Assembly: GCA_023376005.1 (NCBI GenBank)
Contig: CM042157.1
Coordinates: 64,681,077 to 64,745,076, forward strand
Direction: 5' to 3'
Length of the DNA: 64,000 bases
Source: Doryteuthis pealeii
Taxonomy: Eukaryota > Mollusca > Cephalopoda > Myopsida > Loliginidae
The position numbers and the translations under genes are program-made. The stretch's first letter is position 1, and each line of letters starts with the position of its first letter. Of the stretch, positions 1-9,964 are shown piece after piece. The notes beneath the pieces are model-generated. The model worked only from the letters and a program-made list of their open reading frames with translations, was not told the DNA's origin and did no database searches.

Positions 1-270
1 TATGGTGTGGTGAATTTGCATACTGGTTTTAACAAAACCAGGTTTAATAAATAATTAGTTGGTGTTATTAATCTCTAATATTATTGTTTTTATTCTCCAA
101 CATATTAAAATGAATGATTTTATATAGAAACTAATAAAAATATAATTAAAATAAATGTAATCTTTTTATATGCGTTCTTATTTGATTTTGTTAGTCTTTC
201 TAATTTAATATATTCCATTACATTAAAACTCAAATATTTACGCCTGAAGGGCACATATTTTGGTAGTACA
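1..270 (+). repeat. Decayed 3' part of a Helitron-like repeat
   Basis: AT-rich sequence resembling the 3' half of the Helitrons at 9348-9964 and 20873-21796. Shared features are a stretch on fatty T/A runs, 'ttaaaactcaaatatttacg', and a worn version of the terminal hairpin followed by a 'ggtag' end. The hairpin and CTAG terminus are mutated, so this is a weak, old copy. It lies downstream of the LMAN1 stop. Confidence 0.4.
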
Positions 271-533
271 TTCAATTTTTTTAATACTTTCTTTTATTTA
301 CATTAGTTAAATATATATAGGCCATACAATTTTCATCTATCTATATAAGAAACATAATTTTATATATATATATATTAGATAAAAATATCCAATAAACAGG
401 TAAGTTGGGGATGATTCTATTTGGGATCTTTATCCTCTTTTAAGTCCCTAAGAGAGCTCAATGTAGGATAATTAATAAATTAATTATATACAGAGCAATT
501 TTTACACTTACAATATGAGATAAAAACTGAAGA

Positions 534-684
534 GACGGTCATTTGGCTATTATAAATTTATTTCAGCTGGTAACTCTATAAAAAAGCCCAGTCTCGTCAG
601 ATAGCCATCATCTCCATTGTATGATGGCTATCTGATGAGACTGGGCTCCAGCTGAAATAAATTCATAATAGCTAAATGACGGTC
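534..684. repeat. Foldback (inverted-repeat) element
   Basis: About 150 bp that pairs with itself almost end to end. GACGGTCATTTGGCTATTAT at the left matches the reverse of the right end, and AGCCCAGTCTCGTCAGATAG pairs with the segment starting at 623. The loop is about 10 bp, with one small asymmetric bulge. A hairpin MITE or snap-back insertion is likely. Confidence 0.85.
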
Positions 685-710
685 TGTTGAGTTTTTCTTT
701 CTTATTGGAA

Positions 711-763
<53 letters not shown>
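711..763. repeat. Palindromic (GT)n(TA)n(AC)n microsatellite
   Basis: A GT run, a TA run and an AC run follow directly, so the whole block is self-complementary. Similar GT/TA/AC blocks recur at 19801-19865 and 48490-48550. Confidence 0.9.
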
Positions 764-1006
764 CTAATCCTATTAGCAAATCCTTGCGGTAAGGAAAAAC
801 CCTGGCAAATAATTTGTTAGTAAAAATATACTACAAAGATTGCCTGAGAAAAAAAATAAAATTAAAGACCAAGAGAGTCGCACCAACCAAAAATAATCGA
901 TTAACACTATATAACTCGGCCAAAAAAAAAAATATATATATGCCGCTAGATTTGTCTAAAGATAAAATGTAAAGAGTGCTCGAAACCTAAGTAGAGCAAA
1001 TAGCCA

Positions 1007-1076
1007 GGTCTACCAACTAACATCCGAGTCAGATTTTTGCCCTGATGAGCTAGTAAGCACTGTTAGTTGGTAGACC
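1007..1076. repeat. Short inverted repeat
   Basis: GGTCTACCAACTAACA at 1007-1022 is perfectly complementary to 1061-1076, separated by a 38-bp spacer. This is a small foldback next to the larger ones on either side. Confidence 0.75.
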
Positions 1077-1090
1077 TGACTCATTAGGAG

Positions 1091-1127
<37 letters not shown>

Positions 1128-1130
1128 TTC

Positions 1131-1280
1131 TTATTCATTATAGTGCACAATACATTTAAGGTGCAATTGTTAGCCACTTTTCTTCAAGACACATTGTCTT
1201 GAAGAAAAGGGGTTAACATGCTGCTTGGAAACCAATGGTAACAATTGCACCATAAATGTATTTTACACTATAATGAATAA
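1131..1280. repeat. Nested foldback element
   Basis: Outer arms of about 40 bp (from TTATTCATTATAGTG at 1131 to its complement ending at 1280) enclose a second near-perfect stem at 1178-1208 (TTTTCTTCAAGAC / GTCTTGAAGAAAA, loop ACATT). It is flanked on both sides by TA microsatellites. Confidence 0.82.
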
Positions 1281-1343
1281 ATAAATACAACTCTTGCACC
1301 TGTAATCGAGCACTTTATTTTCAATTGTCCAAAAATTAAAAAA

Positions 1344-1348
<5 letters not shown>

Positions 1349-1391
<43 letters not shown>
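1349..1391. repeat. (TA)n microsatellite
   Basis: Uninterrupted TA dinucleotides of about 43 bp, flanked by 'agact' and its complement 'agtcc'. Confidence 0.95.
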
Positions 1392-1394
<3 letters not shown>

Positions 1395-1740
1395 CTTTTT
1401 TTTTTTTTTTTCAGTTTAAACCTTTATCAGGAAAATATTTGAAATCCCCATGGAAATGTGTAACCATACTTAGGAGCAAATAAATGTATATCTGATGATG
1501 CAAATTCCCAAACCCTATGAAGTAAAAAACCAGTTCCTCTGTTTGTAATTCTTCTGATGTGAATAACAAGACAGACAAAAAGGTTTTTTCGAGACAAAAG
1601 GTTTCTTGTGATAATTGTCACAATATCATTGAGAATTAAATGGTTTTCAGCCTAGTCAGCTGAAAGAAAAATCCCACCTACATTTTTTTAAATTTTTTTT
1701 TTTTTTTTTTTTTTAATTTTTTAAAGTTTTTCATTTTTTT

Positions 1741-1746
1741 TTTATT
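1741..1746 (-). terminator. Candidate poly(A) signal for LMAN1
   Basis: AATAAA on the minus strand, about 215 bases downstream of the LMAN1 stop. It lies within T/A-rich low-complexity sequence, so chance occurrence is likely. Further copies of the hexamer occur downstream (for example 1312-1317). A transcript end would be needed to choose between them. Confidence 0.25.
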
Positions 1747-1960
1747 ACCGTCACCCACCTTGTCCTGAGTCTCTCTTTGACCAGTGGTCAATTAAAAATT
1801 GCCTAAGTTCAGCAGTTCGTAATTAATCTGTCCTCAGATTGGTCAGTGGTCAACCAGTCTGTCAAGTGGTCACATATACAAATTAATCGTCTCAGATGCA
1901 CACAATGAAGACGTCACAACTTTCACACATTTTTTAAAAACCTCCGTAACATTTTCACAT

Positions 1961-1997
1961 TTAATAGAATTTCTTGGCTTGTGCTTCTTTGTTTTGC
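1961..1997 (-). CDS. LMAN1: LMAN1 last coding exon: cytosolic tail with KKFY signal
   Basis: Encodes the cytosolic tail (K)QNKEAQAKKFY and the TAA stop. The acceptor is TTATTTTCAG, and the leading G completes a Lys codon begun in exon 3760-3866. Human LMAN1 ends in the closely similar KKFF. In that family the two lysines are the COPI retrieval signal, and the final aromatic/hydrophobic pair is the COPII exit signal. Here the terminal residue is Tyr rather than Phe, which still gives an aromatic pair. The same pattern of small charged residues precedes the lysines. The 3' UTR continues below 1961 into AT-rich DNA. Confidence 0.93.
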
Positions 1998-2077
1998 CTG
2001 AAAATAAAAAAAAAAAGAGAACAAAATTTAAATTTACCAACTACTTTAATGATCGATTTTAGATTTTTTTTTTTTTT

Positions 2078-2259
2078 AAATATATGTAATTTGCAAATGA
2101 AAAAAAAAAATAAAAATTGTATCTTGTAAATAAAAAAGAAAAAAAAAGAAAAATTTACCTTGCAAAACAAATAAAAAGTATCTTGAAAAAAGAAAAAAAA
2201 AAAAGAAAGAAAAAAGAATTATGTATCTTTCAACAGAAAAAAAAAAATATATAAACCTT

Positions 2260-2294
<35 letters not shown>

Positions 2295-2500
2295 GACCGT
2301 GGTGGTCAAGATACATTTTTTATTTATTTATTTATTTATTTTTTTTGCAAGGTTATATATATTTTTTTCTGTCGAAAGATACATAATTCTTTTTTCTTTT
2401 CTTTTTTCAAGATACTCTCTTTTTTTCCTTTTTTTTTTATTTACAAGATACAATTTTTTATTTTTTATTTTTTCATTTGCAAATTATTTTTTTTTTTAAA
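2078..2500. repeat. Long A/T foldback centred near 2300
   Basis: Two roughly 200-bp arms are mutually complementary. Phrases such as AGATACATAATTC and TTTGCAAATGA occur as reverse complements on each side. The centre is a small hairpin, TCTTGACC/GGTCAAGA, at 2291-2309. Both strands therefore give look-alike Phe/Lys-rich spurious reading frames. It lies in the last LMAN1 intron. The arms are mostly poly-A/poly-T with short 'tatcttg' words, so it may have grown from a microsatellite. Confidence 0.8.
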
Positions 2501-3759
2501 TCCAAAAAATGTATCTTGCAAAAAAAATAAAAAATTTTATAAATTTAAAGCGTATGTATATTGAGAAAAAAAATAATGTATCTTGCTAATGAAAAAAGAA
2601 TTATGTATAACTTTTAAAAAATTGAATGAATTCAAACCAACTTTACATTTTTTTTATAAAAAGGTAAAATAAGTTAACTCTTTGCCAACCAAATTTCCCC
2701 TACGGCAGGTACCAAATTTTATTGGTATTTTTTTTACCTGTATGATAGGATATTTCAAAGTTCACTATTCACCTCAGAACTCATTATGTTCAAATAAAGT
2801 CTTTTTATTATTGTAATCAGGGTCATTCTGCTCAATTATGATGAACAAACCATAAGTCTTTGTATTTTGCTTATGGTAAGATCATAGGGGTGGGTGAGCC
2901 GCTGTGAGTGGTTTAACTCTTTGCCTACCAAATTTCTTTTTTGTATTTTCTGTGTGATGGGATATTTCAAAGTTCACTATCTATTCACCTCAGAACTCAT
3001 TCTATTCAAATAAAGTCCTATCATTATTGTAATAAGAGCCACTGCAAGTGGGTTACGGTTGGATTGTACTGGTGGGAGGGCTGCTGTAAGTGGCTAAAAG
3101 TAGGCAAAGAATTAAATTTAATGGTAAGAAACAGGTACATGTTAAATAATGAGAATTTTTTAAAATTCTTTTAAGTGGGTAGTGGGTTAGATTTGTAAGA
3201 ATTATCTAGTACAAGATTTCTCAAAGTGATCTACATAAACTCCCTGGGGTCTACACAACAACTCAGGGGCTCTGTAAGTATTTGGGGGTCTACAAGGAGT
3301 CTATGGAAACTACTAAACCTTCTTAATAATTAGAAGAAATTAATTCCACAAGAATCCTGGAGAACATGCGCATGTTGATATATTTGCAAAAGTTTAGGCC
3401 CAATATTTATCAAAAGCCATCAGCTTCACCCATCACATTAGGAAATGTGCTTCCTTGGTAAGTTATTAAGTTAGTATTAAATATTTGCAGCTCTTTTTTT
3501 TTTTTACATGTTACGCTTACTTTACTGTTCATTTTATGGTTATTTTACAATTAACAGTTTTATATAAACGTTTGTGCAGAATTCATTAATTACATAATTG
3601 GTTGCAACAAAACAACTGTAAGGTGGACTGGGGTATGTAAGGAGGGGGTCCATGATAAGTCAATCAAATTTTTGTATGGGTCTATGGACTTGAAAATTTG
3701 AGAACCCCTGATCTAGTAGTATTAGTCTTAAATTGTTTCTATAACATGTATATACTTAC
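2501..3759. other. Intron sequence, no gene seen
   Basis: AT-rich intron. It holds two diverged direct copies of an approximately 150-bp phrase ('aactctttgcc(a/t)accaaattt…gggatatttcaaagttcactat…cctcagaactcatt…aataaagtc') at about 2680-2830 and 2910-3030. A diverged interspersed repeat at about 3205-3710 contains 'tctacaaggagtctatgg' and 'gagaacccctgatctag'. No splice-framed coding segment is visible. Confidence 0.6.
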
Positions 3760-3866
3760 TTGTATACAGTATATATAAAGAGGGCCATTATTTGCAAGGA
3801 GATTCCTATAAAGAATATTGTTGGAGATATACAGCTAAGAGTAGGGCAGCTGGCACCAAATGGTTG
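3760..3866 (-). CDS. LMAN1: LMAN1 exon: luminal cysteine pair and transmembrane helix
   Basis: 35 complete codons plus two bases of the next (AA|G, Lys). The acceptor is TTTCTTGTAG and the donor GTAAGT. It reads QPFGASCPTLSCIS, then a hydrophobic stretch (PTIFFIGISLQIMALFIYTVY), so it supplies the single membrane span just before the KKFY tail. Two cysteines precede the membrane as in vertebrate LMAN1, where they form inter-subunit disulfides that stabilise the hexamer. Here they are only four residues apart (CPTLSC), against about eight in human. The exon is easily missed because A-rich and T-rich reading frames overlap it. Confidence 0.88.
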
Positions 3867-3899
3867 CTACAAGAAAAAAGAAAACAATTACATATACAT

Positions 3900-4090
3900 T
3901 CAACATATTAGCAAGAAAAAAAGAAAAAAAAAAGAAAAGAAAAAAGTTGTGCAAAAAAAAAAAAAAACAACAACAAAAAAAAAACAGTGGTGCAACCCCC
4001 CCAAAAAAAAAAACAACAAAAAAACAAAAAACCAAAACAGTGGTGCAAAAAAAAAAAAAATAAAAACAAAAAAAAAAAAAAAACAGTAGT
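3900..4090. repeat. A-rich imperfect tandem repeat
   Basis: Runs of A broken by recurrent CAGTGGTGCAA-like words (near 3947, 3986, 4038 and 4083), that is, degenerate units of about 40-50 bp. It lies immediately upstream (minus-strand sense) of the transmembrane exon acceptor, where it supplies a very long pyrimidine tract. Confidence 0.7.
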
Positions 4091-4319
4091 GCAAAAATCT
4101 ATTTTTGAAAGATATTGTATGAATGGGTGGGAGTTAAAAATTAAAAATTAAGAGGGTCTGTATCATAAATAAGTAAAATCATCAAATTTATTAAAGGAGT
4201 AAAAAAATAAAATAAAAACCAATTTGAAATGGAAACTTAGTTCTGTCCCCCTCAAATAAATAGTTCCATACATCTATTAATCATTAATTAAATAATTAAT
4301 TTAATATATTGCACATAAA

Positions 4320-4442
4320 TATCTACATATATGTGTGTGTATATGTATATATAGATATATATGTGCGTATGTATCTACATGTATGTGTGTGTATATGTAT
4401 ATATAGATATATATGTGCGTATGTATCTACATATATTATGTG
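4320..4442. repeat. Tandem duplicate of a TA/TG-rich ~52-bp unit
   Basis: The unit contains TATGTGTGTGTATATGTATA followed by 'tatagatatatatgtgcgtatgtatctaca'. It occurs twice in succession with a partial third copy. Confidence 0.8.
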
Positions 4443-5320
4443 TGTAAGTAGGGTCAATGCTAAGTCAAGGAAATCTTAAAACTAAGAAAAAGGATTTAGG
4501 CTAGATAAAAAAGACTGATAGTGAGCCATTAATGTTAGAAGCAGACAGCAAATCTGTTCCTTTGTACAAATAATAGTTGGCCACTGTCAGAAGGGTCATA
4601 AAACTCATGAGGGTGGTCTACTAAACAAAGGACTTTTCAAACCACGTTGGGGTTAAAGAATCTCGGAGGATGAGATTTCAGACAAGATTGATTGGATAGC
4701 TGGGAACTCTGGAGATTTTGAAAGTTTAGAGTTAGTTTCTGGACCCCAGAGAAGTTAGTTGAGTTTTGGACGCTGAAGAAGGAAGACCAGTTTAGTTGTC
4801 CACTAGAAACCAGCCCTAGCAGAGGTCCCTAAAGAAAGGGGGGTGTCCTCCATCTCGACAAGACATGGGAGACGAATTAGAAGCTGATGGGAGTGACTGA
4901 TGTGGATGAATGCGAACCATATACCTCTCTGCCATTTTGATTGATGTTCACCTGAAATTGTCTTGTCTCTCTTGTAATAATTGTTGTTCACCTTTCAGCG
5001 GGAGCATTTGACAGGCGCAACAGGTCCTAGCAGATGACATGGACGATTAACGGCCAGATAGAATGATACAGAGAGATGCAGTATTGAAGTGCAATAGCGC
5101 CGGCTCGCCGAAGGTGTTACAAGCTTGTTAATTTCCAACAACCTCGTCTTGCATTTTCATTCAGCGTTCTGTATTTTATTTGTATGTAAAAACATAACAG
5201 AAACATATTCACATGTTTGGCTAGAGAATTTCAATGTTGTAGAGTAGGTGGATGAGTTGGGTAAATATATAACTTATCTTCAGGGTATACAGTCAATGTA
5301 TTTTTTAAGTGTTCTGTATT
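4443..5320. other. Intron sequence with an unassigned repeat
   Basis: No exon seen. About 4700-5160 is more GC-rich and may be an old mobile element. A phrase at 5136-5180 ('tccaacaacc(t/a)cgtcttgcattttcattcag') reappears near 22675, showing that at least its right end is interspersed. Confidence 0.5.
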
Positions 5321-5327
5321 TTATCTA

Positions 5328-5646
5328 CCATATTTGACAGGATATAGGACACACTTTTCCCCAAAAAAATTTGGCTCAAAAAATTGCCCTGCATCTTATA
5401 CATCATAGGTGAAGTTTGAGACCTCCCGCAGGCCTAGGCTAATCTTCTCTATGATGTTCACTAAACCAGTTTACGTTCAGTACTTTTACCCTAAACTGCC
5501 AAATTGCTTTTAAACAGCTATGTTTCTGCTTGTGTAATGCACAGCTAGACTGTTTTCAACAATATATGCTTAAATACACTAAAAACTTTTTTTCCTGAAT
5601 CTGACCTGCCGAAATGAGGGTGCGTCTTATATGCCGTCAAATACAG
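5328..5646. mobile_element. MITE, family 1 (TA target, ~30-bp TIRs)
   Basis: Terminal inverted repeats CCATATTTGACAGGATATAG at the left and the complement of CTGTATTTGACGGCATATAA at the right, both flanked by TA. A second copy in inverted arrangement lies at 31071-31399. There is no coding capacity. A TA target with matching TIRs fits a non-autonomous cut-and-paste DNA transposon. The superfamily cannot be fixed from this alone. Confidence 0.82.
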
Positions 5647-5684
5647 TATATGTAAAAACATAAGTTTTGCGTATTAATATTTAC

Positions 5685-5838
5685 CTGTGGTCCTTTTAAA
5701 ATATTTCCGGTGTCCTCTCGAACCTGCCTCACATGATCCTTAACTTCATGAATGGCCATCTGCAGGTCCATATTTACTCCACCACTTCCTCCGCCTCCTA
5801 TACGGTCAGCTTTTTCTTTTAATTGACCGATTATTTCT
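5685..5838 (-). CDS. LMAN1: LMAN1 exon: distal coiled-coil stalk
   Basis: One base completing Lys, then 51 codons: EIIGQLKEKADR, a Gly/Ser linker (IGGGGSGGVN), then a helix MDLQMAIHEVKDHVRQVRED and TGNILKGPQ. Acceptor TTATTTTCAG, donor CAG|GTAAAT. It corresponds to the human segment covering the glycine-containing linker and 'IKEHLHIVKRDIDNL', which forms the second part of the stalk. The glycine run splits the coiled coil into two helices. Confidence 0.92.
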
Positions 5839-5884
5839 CTGAAAATAAATAAGATAAATGAATAAAACTATCCTATTTCCCCAC

Positions 5885-6060
5885 TTCTTGTGATGTGACC
5901 AGCTGACTGATCGGAGGGAGCCTCTCTGACTGCCCATCTAGCCTCAGTAAGGGCCAAAATGGAGCGTTGCTTGTCATGGACTGCTCAGTCACCAGGATTC
6001 TATCACAAGTTGCTACCCAGGGCCAACAGGTGGCCCCACTGGAGGGATTTTACTCCTCTG
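5885..6060 (+). repeat. Repeat C fragment
   Basis: Matches the 3' half of the interspersed repeat seen whole at 43147-43612: 'gatgtgaccagctgactgatcggagg…', '…caacaggtggccccactgg', 'ttttactcctctgca'. It runs directly into the LINE fragment at 6061. Confidence 0.75.
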
Positions 6061-6390
6061 CAATATGTTTCAAACAGGACCATCCTGAAAAGAACTGGAC
6101 TCCCTAGCATGCACAAAATACTTGTCCAGCGCAACCTGAGATGGGCTGGCCACTTAAACAGACTTGGGGATGACAGACTACCAAAGCAGATTTGTGTACT
6201 CTCAGTTGAGAGAGGGATCACGTGGAATCGGTAGACCAAAGCTCAGGTATAAAGACAACCTCAACAGAAACCTAAAGGACTTTAACATCCCCATAGGCAG
6301 CTGGCAAGACGCAACCAGAGACCGAATAAATTGGAGGAAAATGATTTGCATGGTGTCATCATCGGATACAATGGACAGCAAGTAATAATC
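6061..6390 (+). pseudogene. LINE (RTE-like) ORF C-terminal fragment
   Basis: Translates, across a frameshift near 6210, to ILKRTGLPSMHKILVQRNLR…WAGHLNRLGDDRLPKQI…GRPKLRYKDNLNRNLKDFNI…SWQDATRDRINWR. This pattern (R-W-GH-R-D-RLPKQ, then G-GRPK-R-KD) is typical of the end of non-LTR endonuclease-reverse transcriptase polyproteins. It ends at ACAATGGACAGCAAGTAATA, the same 3' end as the copy at 30400-30735. It is 5'-truncated and frameshifted, so not functional. Confidence 0.8.
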
Positions 6391-6499
6391 ATTGTTTTGA
6401 TGAAACTTAATTGTTTGATAAATATTGACAAAATTTAATAAAATGTAATACAGGTTGGGGCAAAATAATCTTTGTTGTATTAATTGCTTATGCGGATGG

Positions 6500-6830
6500 A
6501 TTAGGTGGTACTATTTAACCAATACCTGGGAGGATAAGAAGGTTCATACATTTCCCAAGGATATTAGTCTGGAAGTGAACGTTATAGTGTGACTGGATTT
6601 TGAACTCGCTTACTATGATGTTGTAGTTCAGCACATTAGTCATTATATCATGGGGACTCCTCCTCCTTGTAGAAGAGCAGTAGTGATACTATTTAGCCCA
6701 GAGGGGGTTCATAATTTCCCCAAGGTTATTAGTTCAAAAGTGAATGCAATAGCGAGACAAGAGTTTGAACTCATGATGTCACAACTACAAAACTATCAGA
6801 TAATTTTTACCATATATGTATGTACTCAAT
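6500..6830 (-). repeat. Two fragments of SINE family B
   Basis: Segments near 6515-6620 and 6690-6790 resemble the reverse complement of SINE B ('ggttcata.atttcccaaggatattagt', '…tttgaactc'). Both are short and diverged. Confidence 0.5.
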
Positions 6831-6957
6831 GCATGAAGTATCATTGTTGGGTGGAAAGCCCAATGTTGTCTATTATATATTAAAGCTTAAATGTCGCCTG
6901 ATAGCGTGGCTTTTAAGTCAGTAAATTGAATAATGGCAAAATAAAAATCCATCTTAC

Positions 6958-7055
6958 TTGAGACTCTGCATTTGATTACGGATGTCATTCTGGTTGCCAA
7001 GAACCATATCCACTTCATGCCGTTTAATTGTTTCTGGAATTGCAATTGGCTGACC
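6958..7055 (-). CDS. LMAN1: LMAN1 exon: central coiled-coil stalk
   Basis: 32 codons plus AA of a split Lys. Acceptor TTTTTTATAG, donor AA|GTAAGA. It reads GQPIAIPETIKRHEVDMVLG then NQNDIRNQMQSL. It aligns with human GQITQQELDTVVKTQHEILRQV in the stalk that drives oligomerisation. Heptad hydrophobics (V, M, L, I, M, L) are visible. The upstream exon must end in phase 0 to keep this frame, which fixes the donor choice in exon 7695-7859. Confidence 0.92.
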
Positions 7056-7694
7056 CTATAAAAAAAAAAAGAAAAAAAGAAAGGATATGCCTGTCATTAA
7101 AAACAACAAAGTAAATGCAAGTAAGAAAGACTGAATATTTTTTTTTTAAAAGAATGAAAAAAAGAGAAATGAAAAAAAAAAAAAAAAAACGGGGGGGGAA
7201 AAAAAACAGGAAAAAACAGAAAAAATGAAGAAAAAATAGAAAAAATAAAAATGAAAGAAAAAAACAAAAGAAAAAAAAAACAAAAGAAAAAAAAAAAAAA
7301 AAACAAAAGAAAAAAAAAAAAAAAAAAAAAAAAAAAACAAAAGAAAAAAAAAAAAAAAGAAAAACAAAAGAAAAAAAAAGAAAAAAAAAAGAAAAAAAAA
7401 AGAAAAAAAAGAAAAAAAAAAAGAAAAAAAAAAGAAAAGAAAAAAAAAGAAAAGAAAAAAGAAAAAAAAAAAAAAAAAGAAAAAAAAAAAAAGAAAAAAA
7501 AGAAAGAAAAAAAAGAAAAGAAAAAAAAAAGAAAAGAATGAAAATGAAAAAAAAAAAATGAAAAAAAGTAAATGAACAAAAAAATGCAAAAAAGGAAAAA
7601 AAAAAAAGAAAAAAAGAAAGAAAAGTTAATTGACAAGTGGTAAGGATTAGGGGGGAAAAAACATTAAGAAAACTTGTCCATACCTGACCCTGAC
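7056..7694. repeat. Intron filled by a ~480-bp A-rich (GAAAA) tract
   Basis: From about 7140 to 7625 the plus strand is almost only A with scattered G and C (AAAACAAAAG, AAAAGAAAAA words). It fills most of this 639-bp intron, leaving the transcribed strand as a long pyrimidine run upstream of the next acceptor. The long Lys-rich and Phe-rich frames here are artefacts of composition. Confidence 0.95.
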
Positions 7695-7859
7695 CTGAAC
7701 CATGTGGACTCCCCCAGATGCAGAACTGAGTTTAGATAAAATTAGCTCTTGTCTGCCATGTAATTCATCCAAACGTCTATTTAATTCACGTAATGACTGG
7801 AACATATTATTCTGGCCTTCAAAGATCTGTTTCAATTCACGTTCTCCTTGGCTTTCAAA
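7695..7859 (-). CDS. LMAN1: LMAN1 exon: start of coiled-coil stalk
   Basis: 55 codons from FESQGERELKQIFEGQ through SLRELNRRLDELHGRQELIL to SSASGGVHMVQ. The start matches human IFESVGDRELRQVFEGQ and the helix matches LNRQLDMILDEQRR. Acceptor CCCTTTCAG. The donor taken is CAG|GTCAGG, because the next exon needs phase 0. Two further GT donors follow at once: GTCAGG six bases later would add Val-Arg in frame, and GTATGG eleven bases later would shift the frame. Tandem donor choice is therefore possible. Confidence 0.92.
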
Positions 7860-8626
7860 CTGAAAGGGACAAGTAAAAAAAGAAAAAAAAAATTATTTCT
7901 GATGAAATTTATGACATGAAAAATTGTTATATTCACACTGTTTTGGCTTTCAAAATTAATATCAAAGATTATACAGGTGATATAGCTAATTACAGTAAAT
8001 GATTACATATACAGACCAATATGTTGACAGGTTCCAAAGTAAAGGGTGTGTAGTAATACTATTCAGACCCTATGCATGTACTATACAAGTATGATTTTTC
8101 AAAGTATTGGAAGAGTTTTCCCATATATATGGAAAGGTTTTCCCATATGATGGAAGAGTTAGTTTCAAAGTTGTTCTAGTTGTTTGTAGATTGGATAATT
8201 AGTGTTATTTAGGATATACATTAGAACTGATGTAGTAGATTCAAATTTACTTAAAAATAAAAATATAAAATTACAAAAATACAAATTTTAATTTAAATAT
8301 AATATAATAAAATATAGATTTAATAGTGTTCTTAGTTTTTGTTGTTTTCCATTGGTCATTTTAGTTCATGCTAATTTAAATGATTTATTTGAATCACGGT
8401 GGTAAGTACTATATTTAACGCATTTGCTCCCAGTCTCTTTAGTCAGATCTTAGCCCTAAAGAGCATTAAGCAAAACTTTTAGCAGGTTCGTCTGACTCAT
8501 TAGATTTATCATATATATATATATATATAAAATCCTAGACTTAATAAAATAAACTTTGATACTAGTTCTAACGTTCTAAAATGCCTGTAACCATATTAAT
8601 AATTACTACAATAACAATAGTGATAA
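7860..8626. other. Intron sequence, no feature recognised
   Basis: AT-rich single-copy-looking intron with a short (TA)n at 8510-8530. 'cccatatatatggaaaggttttcccatatgatggaagagtt' near 8120-8160 is a small local duplication. No exon or mobile element end seen. Confidence 0.5.
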
Positions 8627-8705
8627 TCTTATTATAATGGAGATTGTGGGTTTGTCTGTCTGTAACCGAAACTATATTACTACTTATGTCACAATTCTTA
8701 AACAA
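8627..8705 (+). mobile_element. Helitron 5' end, truncated copy
   Basis: Begins A|TCTTATTATAATGGAGATTG, as do the complete copies at 9348 and 20873, and continues 'tctgtctgtaaccgaaactatattact'. It then diverges after about 75 bp with no hairpin or CTAG end, so only the 5' tip survives. Confidence 0.75.
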
Positions 8706-9347
8706 AACTTAAATACTTTCATATATTACTGCATATATCTGCTAGTAATAATAACTATAATAATTGGAATACAATAAAATAAAATAACAAAATACAACAC
8801 CTATATAAATAGAACACAAGCTTAATGGAATAACCCATTGTTATATTGTCCTTGCATTACCCCTGAAGATGGCCCGTGATTGGACAGAAAGTACTAGGGG
8901 AACTAATAAGCTATGGCAGATACAACAGCCAATTTCTGCATGATATTGTTACATCAATTTGGCAACTTGAAAGGACCATGAACAAGATTTGCAGACAGAA
9001 AATGGCTGCACAGTTCAACAAAATATGTATGAAAGAAGAAATGCTACCTAACTATACATATATATTAAAGTATATGTCAATGCTAAATTTTTTTTTTTTT
9101 CAATATATATTAAACTAGTATCAGGATACTGTTATTACATGATATTGCATTTTCTGAAATATATTTCATTTTAAATATGGAAAAAAAAAAAAAGAAAAAT
9201 CTTAGCATTCTATTGCTGTTAGTAGGGTTGTGTTTCAAAACTGTGATATAATTCATGTTCAAAATTATTAAAAAGAAAAAAAAATATATAAAATATGTAT
9301 AAAAATAAAATAAAAATGAATTAATAAAAATAATGAAAGCTGACTAA
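8706..9347. other. Intron sequence, no gene seen
   Basis: AT-rich. Contains 'ggcccgtgattggacagaaagtac' (about 8870-8900) followed by sequence with a spurious 80-codon frame. No splice signals or homology recognised. Confidence 0.45.
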
Positions 9348-9964
9348 TCTTATTATAATGGAGATTGTGTGTTTTTCTGTCTGTAACCGAAACTATATTA
9401 CTAATCGAGTCACAATTAACATAGTTATTTTCATCACATTCTTCATGATTTTATTTATATTTAAACCTCAATTATTAATAAAATTGCTTCACCTTTTTAT
9501 TAGCGTTGTCCATATCTACATACAAATAACATGCTATTGTATTTATATATACAAAAAATAGCGGTTTGCAGTGTGAACGGGAAGGCTAATTTGCATATTG
9601 ATATTAAAAATGTGATTTTATTAAATATGTGCTTAGTATTATTGATTTCTAACTGTTTGGTTTTATTTCAATGAATATAAGCAAAAATCTCTTCCATGAA
9701 TCTTAAATGAAATCCATTAACAAGAAAAAATAAGTGTAATTTTATTCTTTATTTCCTAATTTAACTAAATAGTTAAATAAGTAAAATTCAGCAATGAAAG
9801 ACGGCAGTGATGGAAGAGTAAGTTTCATTTCTATTTTTCTATTATACCCCCACTCTGTTTCAAATCTTTTTATTTGCATTCTTATTAGACTTTCTAATTT
9901 AATACGATATTTAATTACATTAAAACTTAAATACTTGCACCCGGAGGGTGCATATATTTGCTAG
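9348..9964 (+). mobile_element. Non-autonomous Helitron, complete
   Basis: Shows the Helitron end structure. The 5' end is TC after A (TCTTATTATAATGG). The 3' end is CTAG before T (9961-9964), preceded by a perfect 3' hairpin GCACCC-GGA-GGGTGC at 9937-9951 with a short spacer. No terminal inverted repeats or target duplication. 617 bp with no Rep/helicase coding. Near-identical ends occur at 20873-21796 and 34320-34937. Confidence 0.88.

Noticed and set aside
7097..7636. 179-codon Phe-rich minus frame in the sense direction of LMAN1
   Set aside because: Falls entirely in the A-rich tract of an intron, and the neighbouring exons splice around it in phase.
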